A stretch of DNA of 46,201 nt from Lachnospiraceae bacterium UBA7589. Lineage in GTDB: Bacteria; Bacillota; Clostridia; Lachnospirales; Lachnospiraceae. The translations under genes were made by a program, and so were the position numbers. Positions 15,199 through 23,650 of the stretch are shown one piece after another. The notes under the pieces were generated by a model. It saw only the letters and a list, made by a program, of their open reading frames with translations. It was not told the DNA's origin and ran no database searches. The DNA is taken from NCBI GenBank assembly GCA_002476495.1, contig DLKL01000011.1, forward strand, positions 54,383 to 100,583, in the 5' to 3' direction. Position 1 is the stretch's first letter. Every line of letters begins with the position of its first letter.

Positions 15199-17136
15199 TT
15201 AACTTTTCTTCGATGCTTCACCATATGAAGTTACATATATAAGAAGCACAGCTACATCAGCAGGAGAAACTCCGGATATACGGGATGCCTGTCCAATAGA
15301 TGAAGGTCTTATGGCAGACAGCTTCTGCCTGGCTTCCTTTCTGAGATTTGAAACCTTATCATAATCAATGTCCTCAGGGATAAGCTTCTTTTCCATTTTC
15401 TTAAACTGATTTACCTGCTGCTTCTGCCTTGTTATATATCCCTCGTATTTTATCGCTATATTAATCTGCTCAACAACCTCTTTTGAAAGCTCACCCACAG
15501 TCTCTCTGTCAGGATCAAGCTCCTTAAGCATATCATAATCAAGCTCCGGTCTTCTGATAAGCTCTGCAAGAGAAGCAGCGGTTTTTAATGGTGTACTGTT
15601 ATGTTCCATAAGAAAATCCTGAACCCTTTTATTGGCACCTACCATAACATGCTCCACTCTTTCCAGCTCTGACCTGATTGCATTTCTTTTATCCTGAAAT
15701 CTTCCATATCTTTCTTCGTCAATAAGTCCGATTGAATGACCAATATCTGTAAGCCTCAGATCTGCATTGTCTTGTCTCAACAAAAGCCTGTATTCGGCTC
15801 TTGATGTCATCATACGATACGGCTCCTGTGTCTCCTTTGTTACCAGATCATCAATAAGTACGCCTATATATCCCTGGGATCTGTCAAGTATTACAGGTTC
15901 CTTGCCCTTTACCAGCATGGCAGCATTAATGCCTGCCATAAGTCCCTGGGCAGCAGCCTCCTCATATCCGGAGCTTCCATTTATCTGTCCGGCAGAAAAA
16001 AGTCCCTTAATATCCTTAAATTCCAGATTTGACTTAAGATTAACGGCATTGATGCAATCATATTCAATAGCATACGCATTTCTCACAATTTTAACATTTT
16101 CAAGTCCGGGAACAGTATGAATCATTGCATATTGAACATCCTCAGGCAAGGATGAGGACATTCCTCCCATATACATTTCATTTGTAAATTCTCCCTCAGG
16201 TTCTATAAACAGCTGATGTCGGTTCTTATCAGGAAATTTCATAACCTTATCCTCAATAGACGGACAGTACCTTGGACCTGTTCCCTCTATAAATCCTGAA
16301 AAAAGCGGAGATCTGTCAATATTATCTTTTATAATCTTATGTGTATCTTCATTTGTATAAGTCAGCCAACAGGAAATCTGTTCCCTTTTAATATCATCCT
16401 CTGTATTTGTAAAGGAAAATGGTACAATATGCTCATCTCCCTTCTGCTCCTCCATCTTTGAAAAATCAATAGTTTTTTTATCAAGTCTGGCAGGAGTTCC
16501 TGTCTTAAATCTTCTTATAAATATTCCTGCCTCCTTCATTGAATCCGACAAATGATTAGCAGGGGATAACCCATTAGGTCCTGTATAATTAACCACATCT
16601 CCATATATACATCTGGCCTTAAGATAGGTTCCTGTACAAAGAACAACAGCCTTTGCATAATATATTGCACCGGAAAATGTTTTTACACCCTTTATTTTCC
16701 TGGTTACATTTTCATTCTCATCTACATTCACAATTTCATATAACAGCTCAGACACTTCTGCCTGCCTCAACGTCAGTCTGTCGGTATTTTGAAGGGTAAG
16801 CCTCATTTCTTTAGTATATTCCCCTTTATCGGCCTGAGCCCTTAGCGAATGAACAGCAGGTCCTTTGGAAACATTAAGCATCTTAGACTGAATATAGGTT
16901 TTATCAATATTTTTTCCCATCTCTCCACCCAAGGCATCTATTTCCCTGACGAGATGTCCCTTTGAGCTGCCACCCACATTGGGATTGCAAGGCATAAGTG
17001 CAACACTGTCCATGCTTATGGTAAATAATATGGTCTCAAGACCAAGACGGGCTGCAGCCAGTGCCGCTTCACAGCCGGCGTGTCCTGCACCTACAACCAC
17101 AACATCATATTCTTCCTGTATAACTGACTTACTCAT
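15199..17136 (-). CDS. mnmG: tRNA uridine-5-carboxymethylaminomethyl modification enzyme MnmG (GidA)
   Basis: 645 residues. The N-terminal FAD-binding Rossmann motif is DVVVVGAGHAGCEAALAAARLG. GidA signatures follow: PCNPNVGGSSKGHLVREIDALGG (contains the catalytic-region Cys) and GTPARLD, then ETQEPYRMMTSRAEYRLLLRQDNAD. The helical MnmE-binding C-terminus ends in SRISGVSPADVAVLLIYV. With MnmE it installs the cmnm5 group on U34 of tRNAs, using FAD, NADH and methylene-tetrahydrofolate. It is co-transcribed with rsmG. In most Firmicutes mnmE lies directly upstream in the same direction; here mnmE is divergent. Confidence 0.97.
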   Translation of the reverse strand: MSKSVIQEEYDVVVVGAGHAGCEAALAAARLGLETILFTISMDSVALMPCNPNVGGSSKGHLVREIDALGGEMGKNIDKTYIQSKMLNVSKGPAVHSLRAQADKGEYTKEMRLTLQNTDRLTLRQAEVSELLYEIVNVDENENVTRKIKGVKTFSGAIYYAKAVVLCTGTYLKARCIYGDVVNYTGPNGLSPANHLSDSMKEAGIFIRRFKTGTPARLDKKTIDFSKMEEQKGDEHIVPFSFTNTEDDIKREQISCWLTYTNEDTHKIIKDNIDRSPLFSGFIEGTGPRYCPSIEDKVMKFPDKNRHQLFIEPEGEFTNEMYMGGMSSSLPEDVQYAMIHTVPGLENVKIVRNAYAIEYDCINAVNLKSNLEFKDIKGLFSAGQINGSSGYEEAAAQGLMAGINAAMLVKGKEPVILDRSQGYIGVLIDDLVTKETQEPYRMMTSRAEYRLLLRQDNADLRLTDIGHSIGLIDEERYGRFQDKRNAIRSELERVEHVMVGANKRVQDFLMEHNSTPLKTAASLAELIRRPELDYDMLKELDPDRETVGELSKEVVEQINIAIKYEGYITRQKQQVNQFKKMEKKLIPEDIDYDKVSNLRKEARQKLSAIRPSSIGQASRISGVSPADVAVLLIYVTSYGEASKKS

Positions 17137-17170
17137 CTTATATCCTTCTTCCTTAAAATCACTAAGACTT

Positions 17171-17198
17171 ATTTTAACAAAATTATTTTTTCTTGCAA
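17171..17198 (-). promoter_or_regulatory. Possible mnmG-rsmG promoter
   Basis: On the minus strand, TTGCAA (17193-17198), 16-base spacer, TAAAAT (17171-17176). Initiation near 17163 would give a short leader before mnmG. The divergent mnmE promoter lies about 60 bases to the right. Confidence 0.5.
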
Positions 17199-17252
17199 CA
17201 TAAGTTACATTTTTTTATGCTTTTTTTACATGTTTTTTTCTAAAAGTCTGTA

Positions 17253-17281
17253 TTGACTGATTATTATCCCTATGCTAGTAT
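17253..17281 (+). promoter_or_regulatory. mnmE promoter
   Basis: TTGACT (17253-17258), 17-base spacer, TAGTAT (17276-17281) with an extended TG at 17273-17274. It gives mnmE its own promoter, as its inverted orientation requires. Confidence 0.68.
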
Positions 17282-17332
17282 CAAACAAGACAAAAATACT
17301 TGTAAAAATAACCTTTAAAAAGGAGTTTTATT

Positions 17333-18703
17333 ATGGATACAATTGCAGCCATAGCTACCGGCATGGGTAATTCAGGAATAGGAATAATCCGTATTAGTGG
17401 TGACAGGGCTATTGAAATAGGAAATATTATTTTTAAACCCAATAATTCAAAAAAAGCTGTTTCTGATATGGAAAGCTATACCGCAGCCTATGGAACCATA
17501 GAATATAATGGTAAAATATATGATGAGGTAGTTGTTTTGGTTATGAAAGCACCAAAAACCTACACAAGAGAAGATGTGGTAGAATTTGACTGCCATGGTG
17601 GAATTACCATTTTAAAGGAAATACTCGATCTGATTATAAGACTTGGTGCAAGACCTGCCCAACCGGGCGAATTTACAAAAAGAGCTTTTTTAAATGGGCG
17701 AATTGATATGTCCCAGGCTGAATCTGTAATGGATCTTATCCATGCAAAAAATGAAATGGCAGTACAATCTTCAGTAAAACAATTACAGGGATGTTTAAAA
17801 AGAATAATTCAGGATATGAGGGAAAAGCTTTTATATAACATTGCATATATTGAATCTGCCCTTGATGATCCTGAAAATTACTCCCTTCATACTTTTCCTC
17901 AAAGTCTTAGAAATACTGTTGATAATTTGTTGATAACTGTGGAAAACCTGATAAAAACCAGTGACAATGGACGTATAATAAAAGAAGGTATAAAAACTGT
18001 TATAGTGGGTAAACCAAATGCCGGTAAATCCTCTGTTCTCAATATGCTTTTAGGTGAAGAAAGGGCTATTGTTACAGAGGTGGAGGGCACCACCCGAGAT
18101 ACTCTGGAGGAGCTTATTAATATAGACGGAATTACCCTGAATATAGTAGATACAGCAGGAATAAGAGATACACGGGATGTAGTTGAGCAAATCGGAGTTG
18201 ATAAAGCAAAAAGCAATGTTGAAAATGCTGACCTTATACTTTATATAGTTGATGGCTCTATTCCCCTCAACGAAAATGATTACAAAATTATGGACATAAT
18301 AAGGTCAAAAAAGGTAATAACCATAATAAACAAAAATGACATGGATATTGTTGTTGATAAAATGTTGATAACTTCAAATATTGATACCCGGATTATAGAG
18401 TTGTCTGCAAAAAAAGGTACAGGGAAATCTGTTATTAAAGATATAGTAAAAGATATGTTTTTTAATAATGAGCTTTCCTACAACAACGAAATATATATAA
18501 CAAATTTACGACATAAAAATCTTTTATATGAGACAAGGGAAAGCCTTAACAGAGTCATCGAAGGCCTGTCTCTTAATATGGGAGAGGATTTTCTTACCAT
18601 AGACCTTATGGCAGCATACAGCAGTCTGGGAAAAATAATTGGTGAAGAGCTTGAAGATGACCTCGTTAATAAAATTTTTTCAGAATTTTGCATGGGTAAA
18701 TAA
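17333..18703 (+). CDS. mnmE: tRNA modification GTPase MnmE (TrmE)
   Basis: 456 residues, normal length. The N-terminal folate-binding domain (1-118) starts MDTIAAIATGMGNSGIGIIR. A helical domain follows, with an inserted G domain: G1 GKPNAGKS (226-233), G2 EGTTRDT, G3 DTAG (273-276) and G4 NKND near 335. The C-terminus ends FCMGK, a variant of the catalytic C-[IL]-GK motif that retains the essential Cys. It forms the MnmEG complex that makes cmnm5U34 in tRNAs. AAAAAGGAG at 17318-17326 precedes the ATG. It is the only gene between rsmG and rpmH on the + strand, so it is transcribed toward oriC, with its own promoter and terminator. The protein looks intact. Confidence 0.96.
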   Translation: MDTIAAIATGMGNSGIGIIRISGDRAIEIGNIIFKPNNSKKAVSDMESYTAAYGTIEYNGKIYDEVVVLVMKAPKTYTREDVVEFDCHGGITILKEILDLIIRLGARPAQPGEFTKRAFLNGRIDMSQAESVMDLIHAKNEMAVQSSVKQLQGCLKRIIQDMREKLLYNIAYIESALDDPENYSLHTFPQSLRNTVDNLLITVENLIKTSDNGRIIKEGIKTVIVGKPNAGKSSVLNMLLGEERAIVTEVEGTTRDTLEELINIDGITLNIVDTAGIRDTRDVVEQIGVDKAKSNVENADLILYIVDGSIPLNENDYKIMDIIRSKKVITIINKNDMDIVVDKMLITSNIDTRIIELSAKKGTGKSVIKDIVKDMFFNNELSYNNEIYITNLRHKNLLYETRESLNRVIEGLSLNMGEDFLTIDLMAAYSSLGKIIGEELEDDLVNKIFSEFCMGK

Positions 18704-18731
18704 AAATGACTGCGCATAGCGCAGTCATTTT
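18703..18731. terminator. Bidirectional terminator between mnmE and jag
   Basis: A 13-base stem AAAATGACTGCGC / GCGCAGTCATTTT with a 3-base loop (ATA), with A- and T-rich flanks on both sides. It can terminate the convergent mnmE and jag transcripts. Confidence 0.88.
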
Positions 18732-18735
18732 ATTA

Positions 18736-19362
18736 TTAATTCTTCTTTAAGTATATTACAACCTTTCTGTAAGGCTCCTCACCCTCGCTTCTGGTAGAAA
18801 CATACTTATCATTTTGAAGAGTTGAATGAATAATTCTTCTTTCAAATGGATTCATTGGTTCAAGAGTAAATGACCTTTTAGTCCTCTTAACCTTAAATGC
18901 AATATTTTTTGCAAGATTTTCAAGAGTATCCTTTCTTCTTGAACGATAATTTTCAGTATCAAGCTTAACCCTTATATAAGATTCACTCTTTTTATTAACA
19001 TAAAGGCTTATTAAGTACTGAAGGGCATCCAGTGTCTGTCCACGCTTACCTATGAGAATTCCCATATCGGGACCTGACACATCAATATCCATTGTCTTAT
19101 TTTCATCATCAAAATCTATTTTGACTTCACTCTCTATATCCATAGCCTTAAACAGATTATTCAAGTATTCCTTAATATCATCTAAAAATGAGTCCTTTTT
19201 TCTTGCCTTAATAATTGCAGGCTTTGAACCGATTCCTAAAAATCCTGAAGAACCTTTTTCAATAACCTCATAATCTAAATCAGCGCTGGCAACTCCAAAC
19301 TCCATTGACGCTAAGGTAATAGCTTCATCAACTGATTTAGCCTTAAACTCTTTGAATTCCAC
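18736..19362 (-). CDS. jag: Jag/KhpB RNA-binding protein
   Basis: 208 residues. The Jag-N domain is at 1-50 (MEFKEFKAKSVDEAITLAS and GSSGFLGIGSKPA). A KH domain carries the GILIGKRGQTLDALQYL loop (about 98-120), and a C-terminal R3H domain contains NPFERRIIHSTLQND. It works with KhpA as an RNA-binding pair that affects cell division and envelope synthesis in Gram-positive bacteria. It starts 2 bases after yidC ends, in the conserved rpmH-rnpA-yidD-yidC-jag order. Confidence 0.94.
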   Translation of the reverse strand: MEFKEFKAKSVDEAITLASMEFGVASADLDYEVIEKGSSGFLGIGSKPAIIKARKKDSFLDDIKEYLNNLFKAMDIESEVKIDFDDENKTMDIDVSGPDMGILIGKRGQTLDALQYLISLYVNKKSESYIRVKLDTENYRSRRKDTLENLAKNIAFKVKRTKRSFTLEPMNPFERRIIHSTLQNDKYVSTRSEGEEPYRKVVIYLKKN

Positions 19363-19364
19363 TA

Positions 19365-20624
19365 TTAATTTCCTCCATTATTATCATCTCTATAATGCTG
19401 CATCAGATTAGCCTTTGAAGCAAGGCTTCCTTCTCTGTACTTTACATTTCCATCATTTTTTTTCATTGTATTAGAAGTATAATTTTTCAGGCTTGCAGTA
19501 GAAATATTATTCCTTGCAGCTGTAGATGTCTGCTGTGAATTTCCGGCTGCCGACTCCTGCATTCTCTCCATAAAGGATTTCTTACCCTTTGCTTTTCTCT
19601 TTGCAATTTTTTTCGCAGCTTTTTTCTTAGCCTTTTCAACAATTTTTTCCATATCGCAATGCTTAAAATAAGCATTTATAATTTTTGATGTTAAAAAGCT
19701 TATAAGTGAACCTGTTGCCCAATAAAGACCAACACCTGCAGGAGCACTTACACAGACGAAGAAGGACATAATAGGAAATACCTTCATCATAGTCTTCATA
19801 GACTTCATTGTAGCATCCTGGGTAGGATCTCCGTTTGTCTGCATTGGCGTAGCATTCATACTGAGATACTGGAATACCATTGATAAAACAGGTATTATAA
19901 GTGCAAATGTAAATGCAAATCCGGGAGCGGTTGTAAGATCTATACCTCCCACGAAGGAATAAATCTCGGTAATCTTTCCAGAATTTTGATTAATTGCATC
20001 AACTATAGGACTTGAACTGTTAAATAATCCACTAAACTTGTCCCATGCATCAGCAGGAAATTTAGCAAGTACGTCTATAATTGTATTAATATTATTCGGA
20101 TCTAATTCAACTGTTTTAAGTGAACTGTATTCACCTTGGAATTCCTGAAGCTTTGATATAGCATCACTATTTCCGTAAATTGCTTTTGCAATAGGCTCAT
20201 ATAGATTATACACCTTATGAACATACGCAGGAACATTCTGGATTACATTATACAGGGCAAAGAAAATAGGCATCTGTATAAGGGATGACAAACATCCTCC
20301 TGTCATACTTACTCCATATTTTTCCTGAATTTTTCTGGTCTCAGCCTGCTGAGCCATCATAGATTCCTGATCCTTTTTTCCTCTGTACTTTTTTGTAACC
20401 TTATTCAACTCCGGCTGAATATATTTCATTATTTTTGAGGATCTATTCTGCTTATAAATAGAAGGACAAAGACACAATCTGATTACAAGTGTAAATAAGA
20501 TTATAGTTATACCAATGTTATTTATCCCTATTTTTTCAAGCAGCTCGTAAATCCAGTTGATTACAACTCCTAAGAGTCGGGCGATTGGTCCTAAGATAGC
20601 ACCACTATGTTGTGTTAAAAACAT
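19365..20624 (-). CDS. yidC: YidC/OxaA/SpoIIIJ membrane protein insertase
   Basis: 419 residues. After a first membrane helix (GVVINWIYELLEK and following), the core is recognisable. IILFTLVIRLCLCPS contains the conserved Arg of the hydrophilic groove, followed by cytoplasmic loop KYIQPELNKVTKKYRGKKDQ, then QMPIFFALYNVIQNVP and VGLYWATGSLISFL. There are about five membrane segments. The tail is Lys/Ala-rich and basic (KKAAKKIAKRKAKGKK), suited to ribosome contact. It inserts proteins into the cytoplasmic membrane alone or with Sec. It has a longer extracytoplasmic region between helices 2 and 3 than bacillary SpoIIIJ, typical of clostridial forms. No N-terminal lipobox is seen. Confidence 0.94.
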   Translation of the reverse strand: MFLTQHSGAILGPIARLLGVVINWIYELLEKIGINNIGITIILFTLVIRLCLCPSIYKQNRSSKIMKYIQPELNKVTKKYRGKKDQESMMAQQAETRKIQEKYGVSMTGGCLSSLIQMPIFFALYNVIQNVPAYVHKVYNLYEPIAKAIYGNSDAISKLQEFQGEYSSLKTVELDPNNINTIIDVLAKFPADAWDKFSGLFNSSSPIVDAINQNSGKITEIYSFVGGIDLTTAPGFAFTFALIIPVLSMVFQYLSMNATPMQTNGDPTQDATMKSMKTMMKVFPIMSFFVCVSAPAGVGLYWATGSLISFLTSKIINAYFKHCDMEKIVEKAKKKAAKKIAKRKAKGKKSFMERMQESAAGNSQQTSTAARNNISTASLKNYTSNTMKKNDGNVKYREGSLASKANLMQHYRDDNNGGN

Positions 20625-20642
20625 ATTTTCCTCCAGATTTAA

Positions 20643-20855
20643 CTATGGTACCGGATCATATCCACCTTTTGAAAAAGGATTGCACCTCAATATTCTCCAT
20701 ACAGTAAGAAAAGTTCCTTTAAAAAAACCATATTTTTCATATGCTTCAATTGCATAAGCTGAGCAGGTAGGATAATACTTGCAGCATCCATGCTTTTTTA
20801 AAGGTGATATATATTTTCTGTACATTTTTATTAGAGCTATACATAATCTTTTCAT
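20643..20855 (-). CDS. yidD: Membrane protein insertion efficiency factor YidD
   Basis: 70 residues. The DUF37/YidD signature is complete: KMYRKYISPLKKHGCCKYYPTCSAYAIEA, FFKGTFLTVWRILRCNPFSKGGYDPVP. It is a small amphipathic membrane-associated protein that assists YidC insertion. It lies between rnpA (13-base gap) and yidC (18-base gap), as in most bacteria. Confidence 0.95.
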   Translation of the reverse strand: MKRLCIALIKMYRKYISPLKKHGCCKYYPTCSAYAIEAYEKYGFFKGTFLTVWRILRCNPFSKGGYDPVP

Positions 20856-20868
20856 ATGAATTTACATC

Positions 20869-21216
20869 CTAATTTGCACTATTCTCCAAAAGATTGTGCA
20901 ATCTTGCCAGATGCATAAATGAACCACTTATTTCACTGTAATTCTTACCCTTTGCATTGTTCCTGGCAACAATAACTATATCATATCCCGATTTAAGCTT
21001 TTCTCTATTAAGGCGGTAGCTTTCCCTTATCAGTCTGGTTATCCGATGTCTGACCACACTATTACCAACTTTTTTACTAACAGAGATTCCAATTCTACTG
21101 TAATCCAAGTTGTTGGCCCTCAGATACATCACTAAATTTTTATTGGCAAACGATTCTTTGTGGTTATACACCTTGCCGAACTCTCTGCTATTTTTAAGTG
21201 ACACAATATTTTTCAT
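20869..21216 (-). CDS. rnpA: Ribonuclease P protein component
   Basis: 115 residues from ATG at 21216 (minus strand), preceded by GTGGAG at the proper distance. A GTG four codons upstream is part of the ribosome binding site itself. The RnpA signature is RIGISVSKKVGNSVVRHRITRLIRESYR and the N-terminus KNIVSLKNSREFGKVYNHKES matches the family. It binds the RNase P RNA and aids 5' maturation of pre-tRNAs. Downstream of rpmH, with a terminator-like hairpin in between. Confidence 0.95.
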   Translation of the reverse strand: MKNIVSLKNSREFGKVYNHKESFANKNLVMYLRANNLDYSRIGISVSKKVGNSVVRHRITRLIRESYRLNREKLKSGYDIVIVARNNAKGKNYSEISGSFMHLARLHNLLENSAN

Positions 21217-21266
21217 ATAAAACTCCACTTAAAATTTTTTTCAAATTAAATTAAAAGAAAAATAAA

Positions 21267-21288
21267 AGGTCACAATAAGCTGTGACCT
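21267..21288 (-). terminator. Hairpin between rpmH and rnpA
   Basis: AGGTCACA/TGTGACCT, 8-base stem with 6-base loop. Read on the minus strand it is followed by TTTTATTTTTC, a usable terminator tail. The rpmH stop codon (21287-21289) is embedded in its first arm. Partial termination would set the high ratio of L34 to RnpA. Confidence 0.7.
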
Positions 21289-21421
21289 ATGCTGATAACT
21301 GCTTTCTGCCTTTAGCTCTTCTTGCGGCCAATACTTTTCTTCCGTTAGCTGTGCTCATTCTCTTTCTAAATCCATGAACCTTTGATCTCTGTCTGTTTTT
21401 TGGCTGAAATGTCATTTTCAT
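21287..21421 (-). CDS. rpmH: 50S ribosomal protein L34
   Basis: 44 residues: MKMTFQPKNRQRSKVHGFRK and onward to RRAKGRKQLSA, a standard L34. The start on the minus strand at 21421 is preceded by AAGGAGG. L34 is a basic protein of the large ribosomal subunit. It is the first gene left of the origin and opens the rpmH-rnpA-yidD-yidC-jag cluster. Confidence 0.97.
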   Translation of the reverse strand: MKMTFQPKNRQRSKVHGFRKRMSTANGRKVLAARRAKGRKQLSA

Positions 21422-21514
21422 TGTAGCCTACCTCCTTCTTATTCTATGTATATCTTTTCAAATAACAGCAAATTTAAGTAATACCCTGCTATTATTTAAA
21501 AGACACCAGCCCAT

Positions 21515-21543
21515 ATTATATTTAAAAATCTACTCTACGTCAA
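21515..21543 (-). promoter_or_regulatory. rpmH promoter
   Basis: Minus strand: TTGACG (21538-21543), 17-base spacer, TATAAT (21515-21520). Strong near-consensus promoter; start near 21508, about 87 bases upstream of rpmH. Confidence 0.82.
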
Positions 21544-21599
21544 GCATATATTTAAATTTACATATATTTTTTAATAATTTTTTATTTACGCCTTTTCAT

Positions 21600-21830
21600 A
21601 ACATTACACTGTATAGACTAATTAACCATAATTTATTTACATAATTTTATCCACAAAATGTTATTAACCTGTGGATAACTTGTAAATTAGTTGTGGATTT
21701 ATTAACATTTTCTATATTTTTCAACATATTTTACGTTTATATATAATTTTATTAATAAACATTTACTTAACATAATACTGTTTTACATAATTGCTTTTTT
21801 ATTATTTGATACTCAATTATCCGGTTTTGT
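21600..21830. other. oriC: oriC, upstream sub-region with DnaA boxes (rpmH-dnaA gap)
   Basis: The gap between rpmH and dnaA is very AT-rich. It contains two perfect DnaA boxes in opposite orientation: TTATCCACA at 21647-21655 (+) and TGTGGATAA at 21670-21678 (-). Two weaker copies are TGTGGATTT at 21692-21700 and TTATCCGGT at 21817-21825. This corresponds to the upstream half of a bipartite origin of the Bacillus type. The rest of the gap (21430-21988) holds the rpmH and dnaA promoters and no gene. Confidence 0.88.
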
Positions 21831-21878
21831 TTAAAATTATTTTTCTACCTATTTAAATGTATATTTGGGTTTATTTTC

Positions 21879-21907
21879 TTGAAAAATAATCAATTTTATA
21901 GTATAGT
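21879..21907 (+). promoter_or_regulatory. dnaA promoter
   Basis: TTGAAA (21879-21884), 17-base spacer, TATAGT (21902-21907); predicted start near 21914, about 75 bases before the dnaA ATG. DnaA boxes just upstream fit autoregulation. Confidence 0.6.
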
Positions 21908-21988
21908 ATGTTCATGTATGTAAATTGATTAACTATGTCAATTTTTATTAAATATAAAACTAATTTTTGACTTCCAGTGGAGGTTTTT

Positions 21989-23368
21989 ATGAAGGAACTA
22001 ATTGAAAGTAAATGGGAGGATATATTATCACTCCTTGAAACACAATATGAGATATCCAGTATTATGATTAACACATGGATTCGTTCTCTCAAAATATATG
22101 AATATAAAAATAATACTGTATATTTTTATGTTGATGAGAAACTTGGTGAAAATGCAGTCAAATTTCTTCACAGAAAGGAATTTGATTTATTTCTTCTGTC
22201 TTCCATAAGAGAAACCATTAATAACAGTGATATAGATATTGTAATAGATGAAAAGAAGAATCTTGTTTCAGAGTCTGAAAAAGAATCCTCTAAAACTGCT
22301 GTAATGTCCGACTCCTATAAGGAAGCCATAAGCCGCAGCAATCTTAATCCAAAATATACTTTTGATACCTTTATTGTAGGTGACAGTAACAGGCATGCCC
22401 ATGCTACCTGCCTTGCAGTTGCAGATCTGCCTGCCCAGGATAATTTTAATCCTTTGTTTTTGTATGGCAATTCAGGTCTTGGAAAAACCCATCTTATGCA
22501 ATCTATTGCCCACTACATATTGCAAAAAAATGATAAGGCTAATGTTTTGTACGTTCCATCTGAAACATTTACCAATGAAATAATAGATGCTATCCGTAAT
22601 AACACTACTAATAAATTCAGGGAAAAATATAGAAAAGTAGATGTCCTTTTAATTGACGATGTACAGTTTATTAAGGACAAAGACAGTACCCAGATGGAAT
22701 TTTTTAATACCTTTAACACCCTTTACAATGATAAGAAACAAATTATACTTTCGTCCGACCGCCCACCTAAAGAAATAAAAACTCTGGATGAAAGAATTAT
22801 TTCCAGATTTGAATGTGGTGTTCCTATTGATATCCATGAACCGGATTATGAAACACGTATGGCAATTCTTAAAAATAAGGCTGAAATGGATCATCTTGTA
22901 GGTATTCCTGATGAGGTTTTTGTTTATATTGCTGAAAATGTTACAAATAATATAAGAGAATTAGAGGGTGCCCTCAACAAAATCAGCGTTTATTCAAAGC
23001 TTATGAATGAAAAAGTTACATTAGAAACAGCAAAATATTCTCTAAAGGATATAATTAATAAAGACAGTAATATTTCAATCACTCCTGATTTGATTATTAC
23101 AACAGTTTCTGAGCATATGGGTGTTTCCGAAGATGATATACGTTCAAAAAAACGTAGTCAGGACATTGCTACAGCCAGACAGATAGTAATGTACCTTTGC
23201 AGGGAATTTACAGTACTTTCCCTTAAGTCCATTGGCAATGCCGTAGGAGGAAAAGATCATGCCACAGTTATTAATGGCATAAACAGAGTTGAAACTAAAA
23301 TAAAGGAAGATCAATCCCTTAAATCAACTATTGATACACTTATAAAAAAGCTTAATCCTAATAGTTAA
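21989..23368 (+). CDS. dnaA: Chromosomal replication initiator DnaA
   Basis: 459 residues from ATG 21989, preceded by GTGGAGG (21977-21983). Domain I (1-85) starts MKELIESKWEDILSLLE; domain II is a short linker. Domain III is an AAA+ ATPase with Walker A GNSGLGKTH (about 160-168), Walker B VLLIDDVQF and the FNTFNTLYNDKKQIILSSDRPP segment. Domain IV has the DnaA-box recognition signature GGKDHATVINGINRVE. ATP-DnaA assembles on the boxes at both sides of its own gene to open the duplex. First gene of the rightward dnaA-dnaN-recF-gyrBA run. Confidence 0.98.
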   Translation: MKELIESKWEDILSLLETQYEISSIMINTWIRSLKIYEYKNNTVYFYVDEKLGENAVKFLHRKEFDLFLLSSIRETINNSDIDIVIDEKKNLVSESEKESSKTAVMSDSYKEAISRSNLNPKYTFDTFIVGDSNRHAHATCLAVADLPAQDNFNPLFLYGNSGLGKTHLMQSIAHYILQKNDKANVLYVPSETFTNEIIDAIRNNTTNKFREKYRKVDVLLIDDVQFIKDKDSTQMEFFNTFNTLYNDKKQIILSSDRPPKEIKTLDERIISRFECGVPIDIHEPDYETRMAILKNKAEMDHLVGIPDEVFVYIAENVTNNIRELEGALNKISVYSKLMNEKVTLETAKYSLKDIINKDSNISITPDLIITTVSEHMGVSEDDIRSKKRSQDIATARQIVMYLCREFTVLSLKSIGNAVGGKDHATVINGINRVETKIKEDQSLKSTIDTLIKKLNPNS

Positions 23369-23460
23369 TAAACATTAACCTGTTAATAATTTGTAGTTAA
23401 TACATTAATAAGCTGTTGAGAATATTTTTATGTTTTTTTACCGGTTTTTTTGAATGTTGA

Positions 23461-23610
23461 TTATCCATACATTTTTAACATCCTTTTTCCGGCTTATTCA
23501 CACATATTTTTATACATCAAAACTGCTTTTTTAAAGGGCTTTTGGAGTTAATAACATATTAACACCCCCTACTACTACTATTACTGATTTATATTATATT
23601 ATTTTATGCA
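23461..23610. other. oriC: oriC, downstream sub-region: DnaA boxes, DnaA-trio and unwinding element
   Basis: Between dnaA and dnaN lie a near-perfect box TTATCCATA (23461-23469) and a perfect TTATTCACA (23494-23502). A GC-rich CACCCCC (23563-23569) leads directly into CTACTACTACTATTACTG (23569-23586), then the AT-only stretch ATTTATATTATATTATTTTAT (23587-23607). The CTA/TTA triplets match the DnaA-trio described in Bacillus subtilis, which lies in the same place before the AT-rich unwinding region. The order box, GC clamp, trios, AT tract is what a basal unwinding system needs, so replication most likely opens here. Confidence 0.85.
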
Positions 23611-23650
23611 ATCTATCATACTTGTTTACATGAAAGGAGTTTTCCACAGG

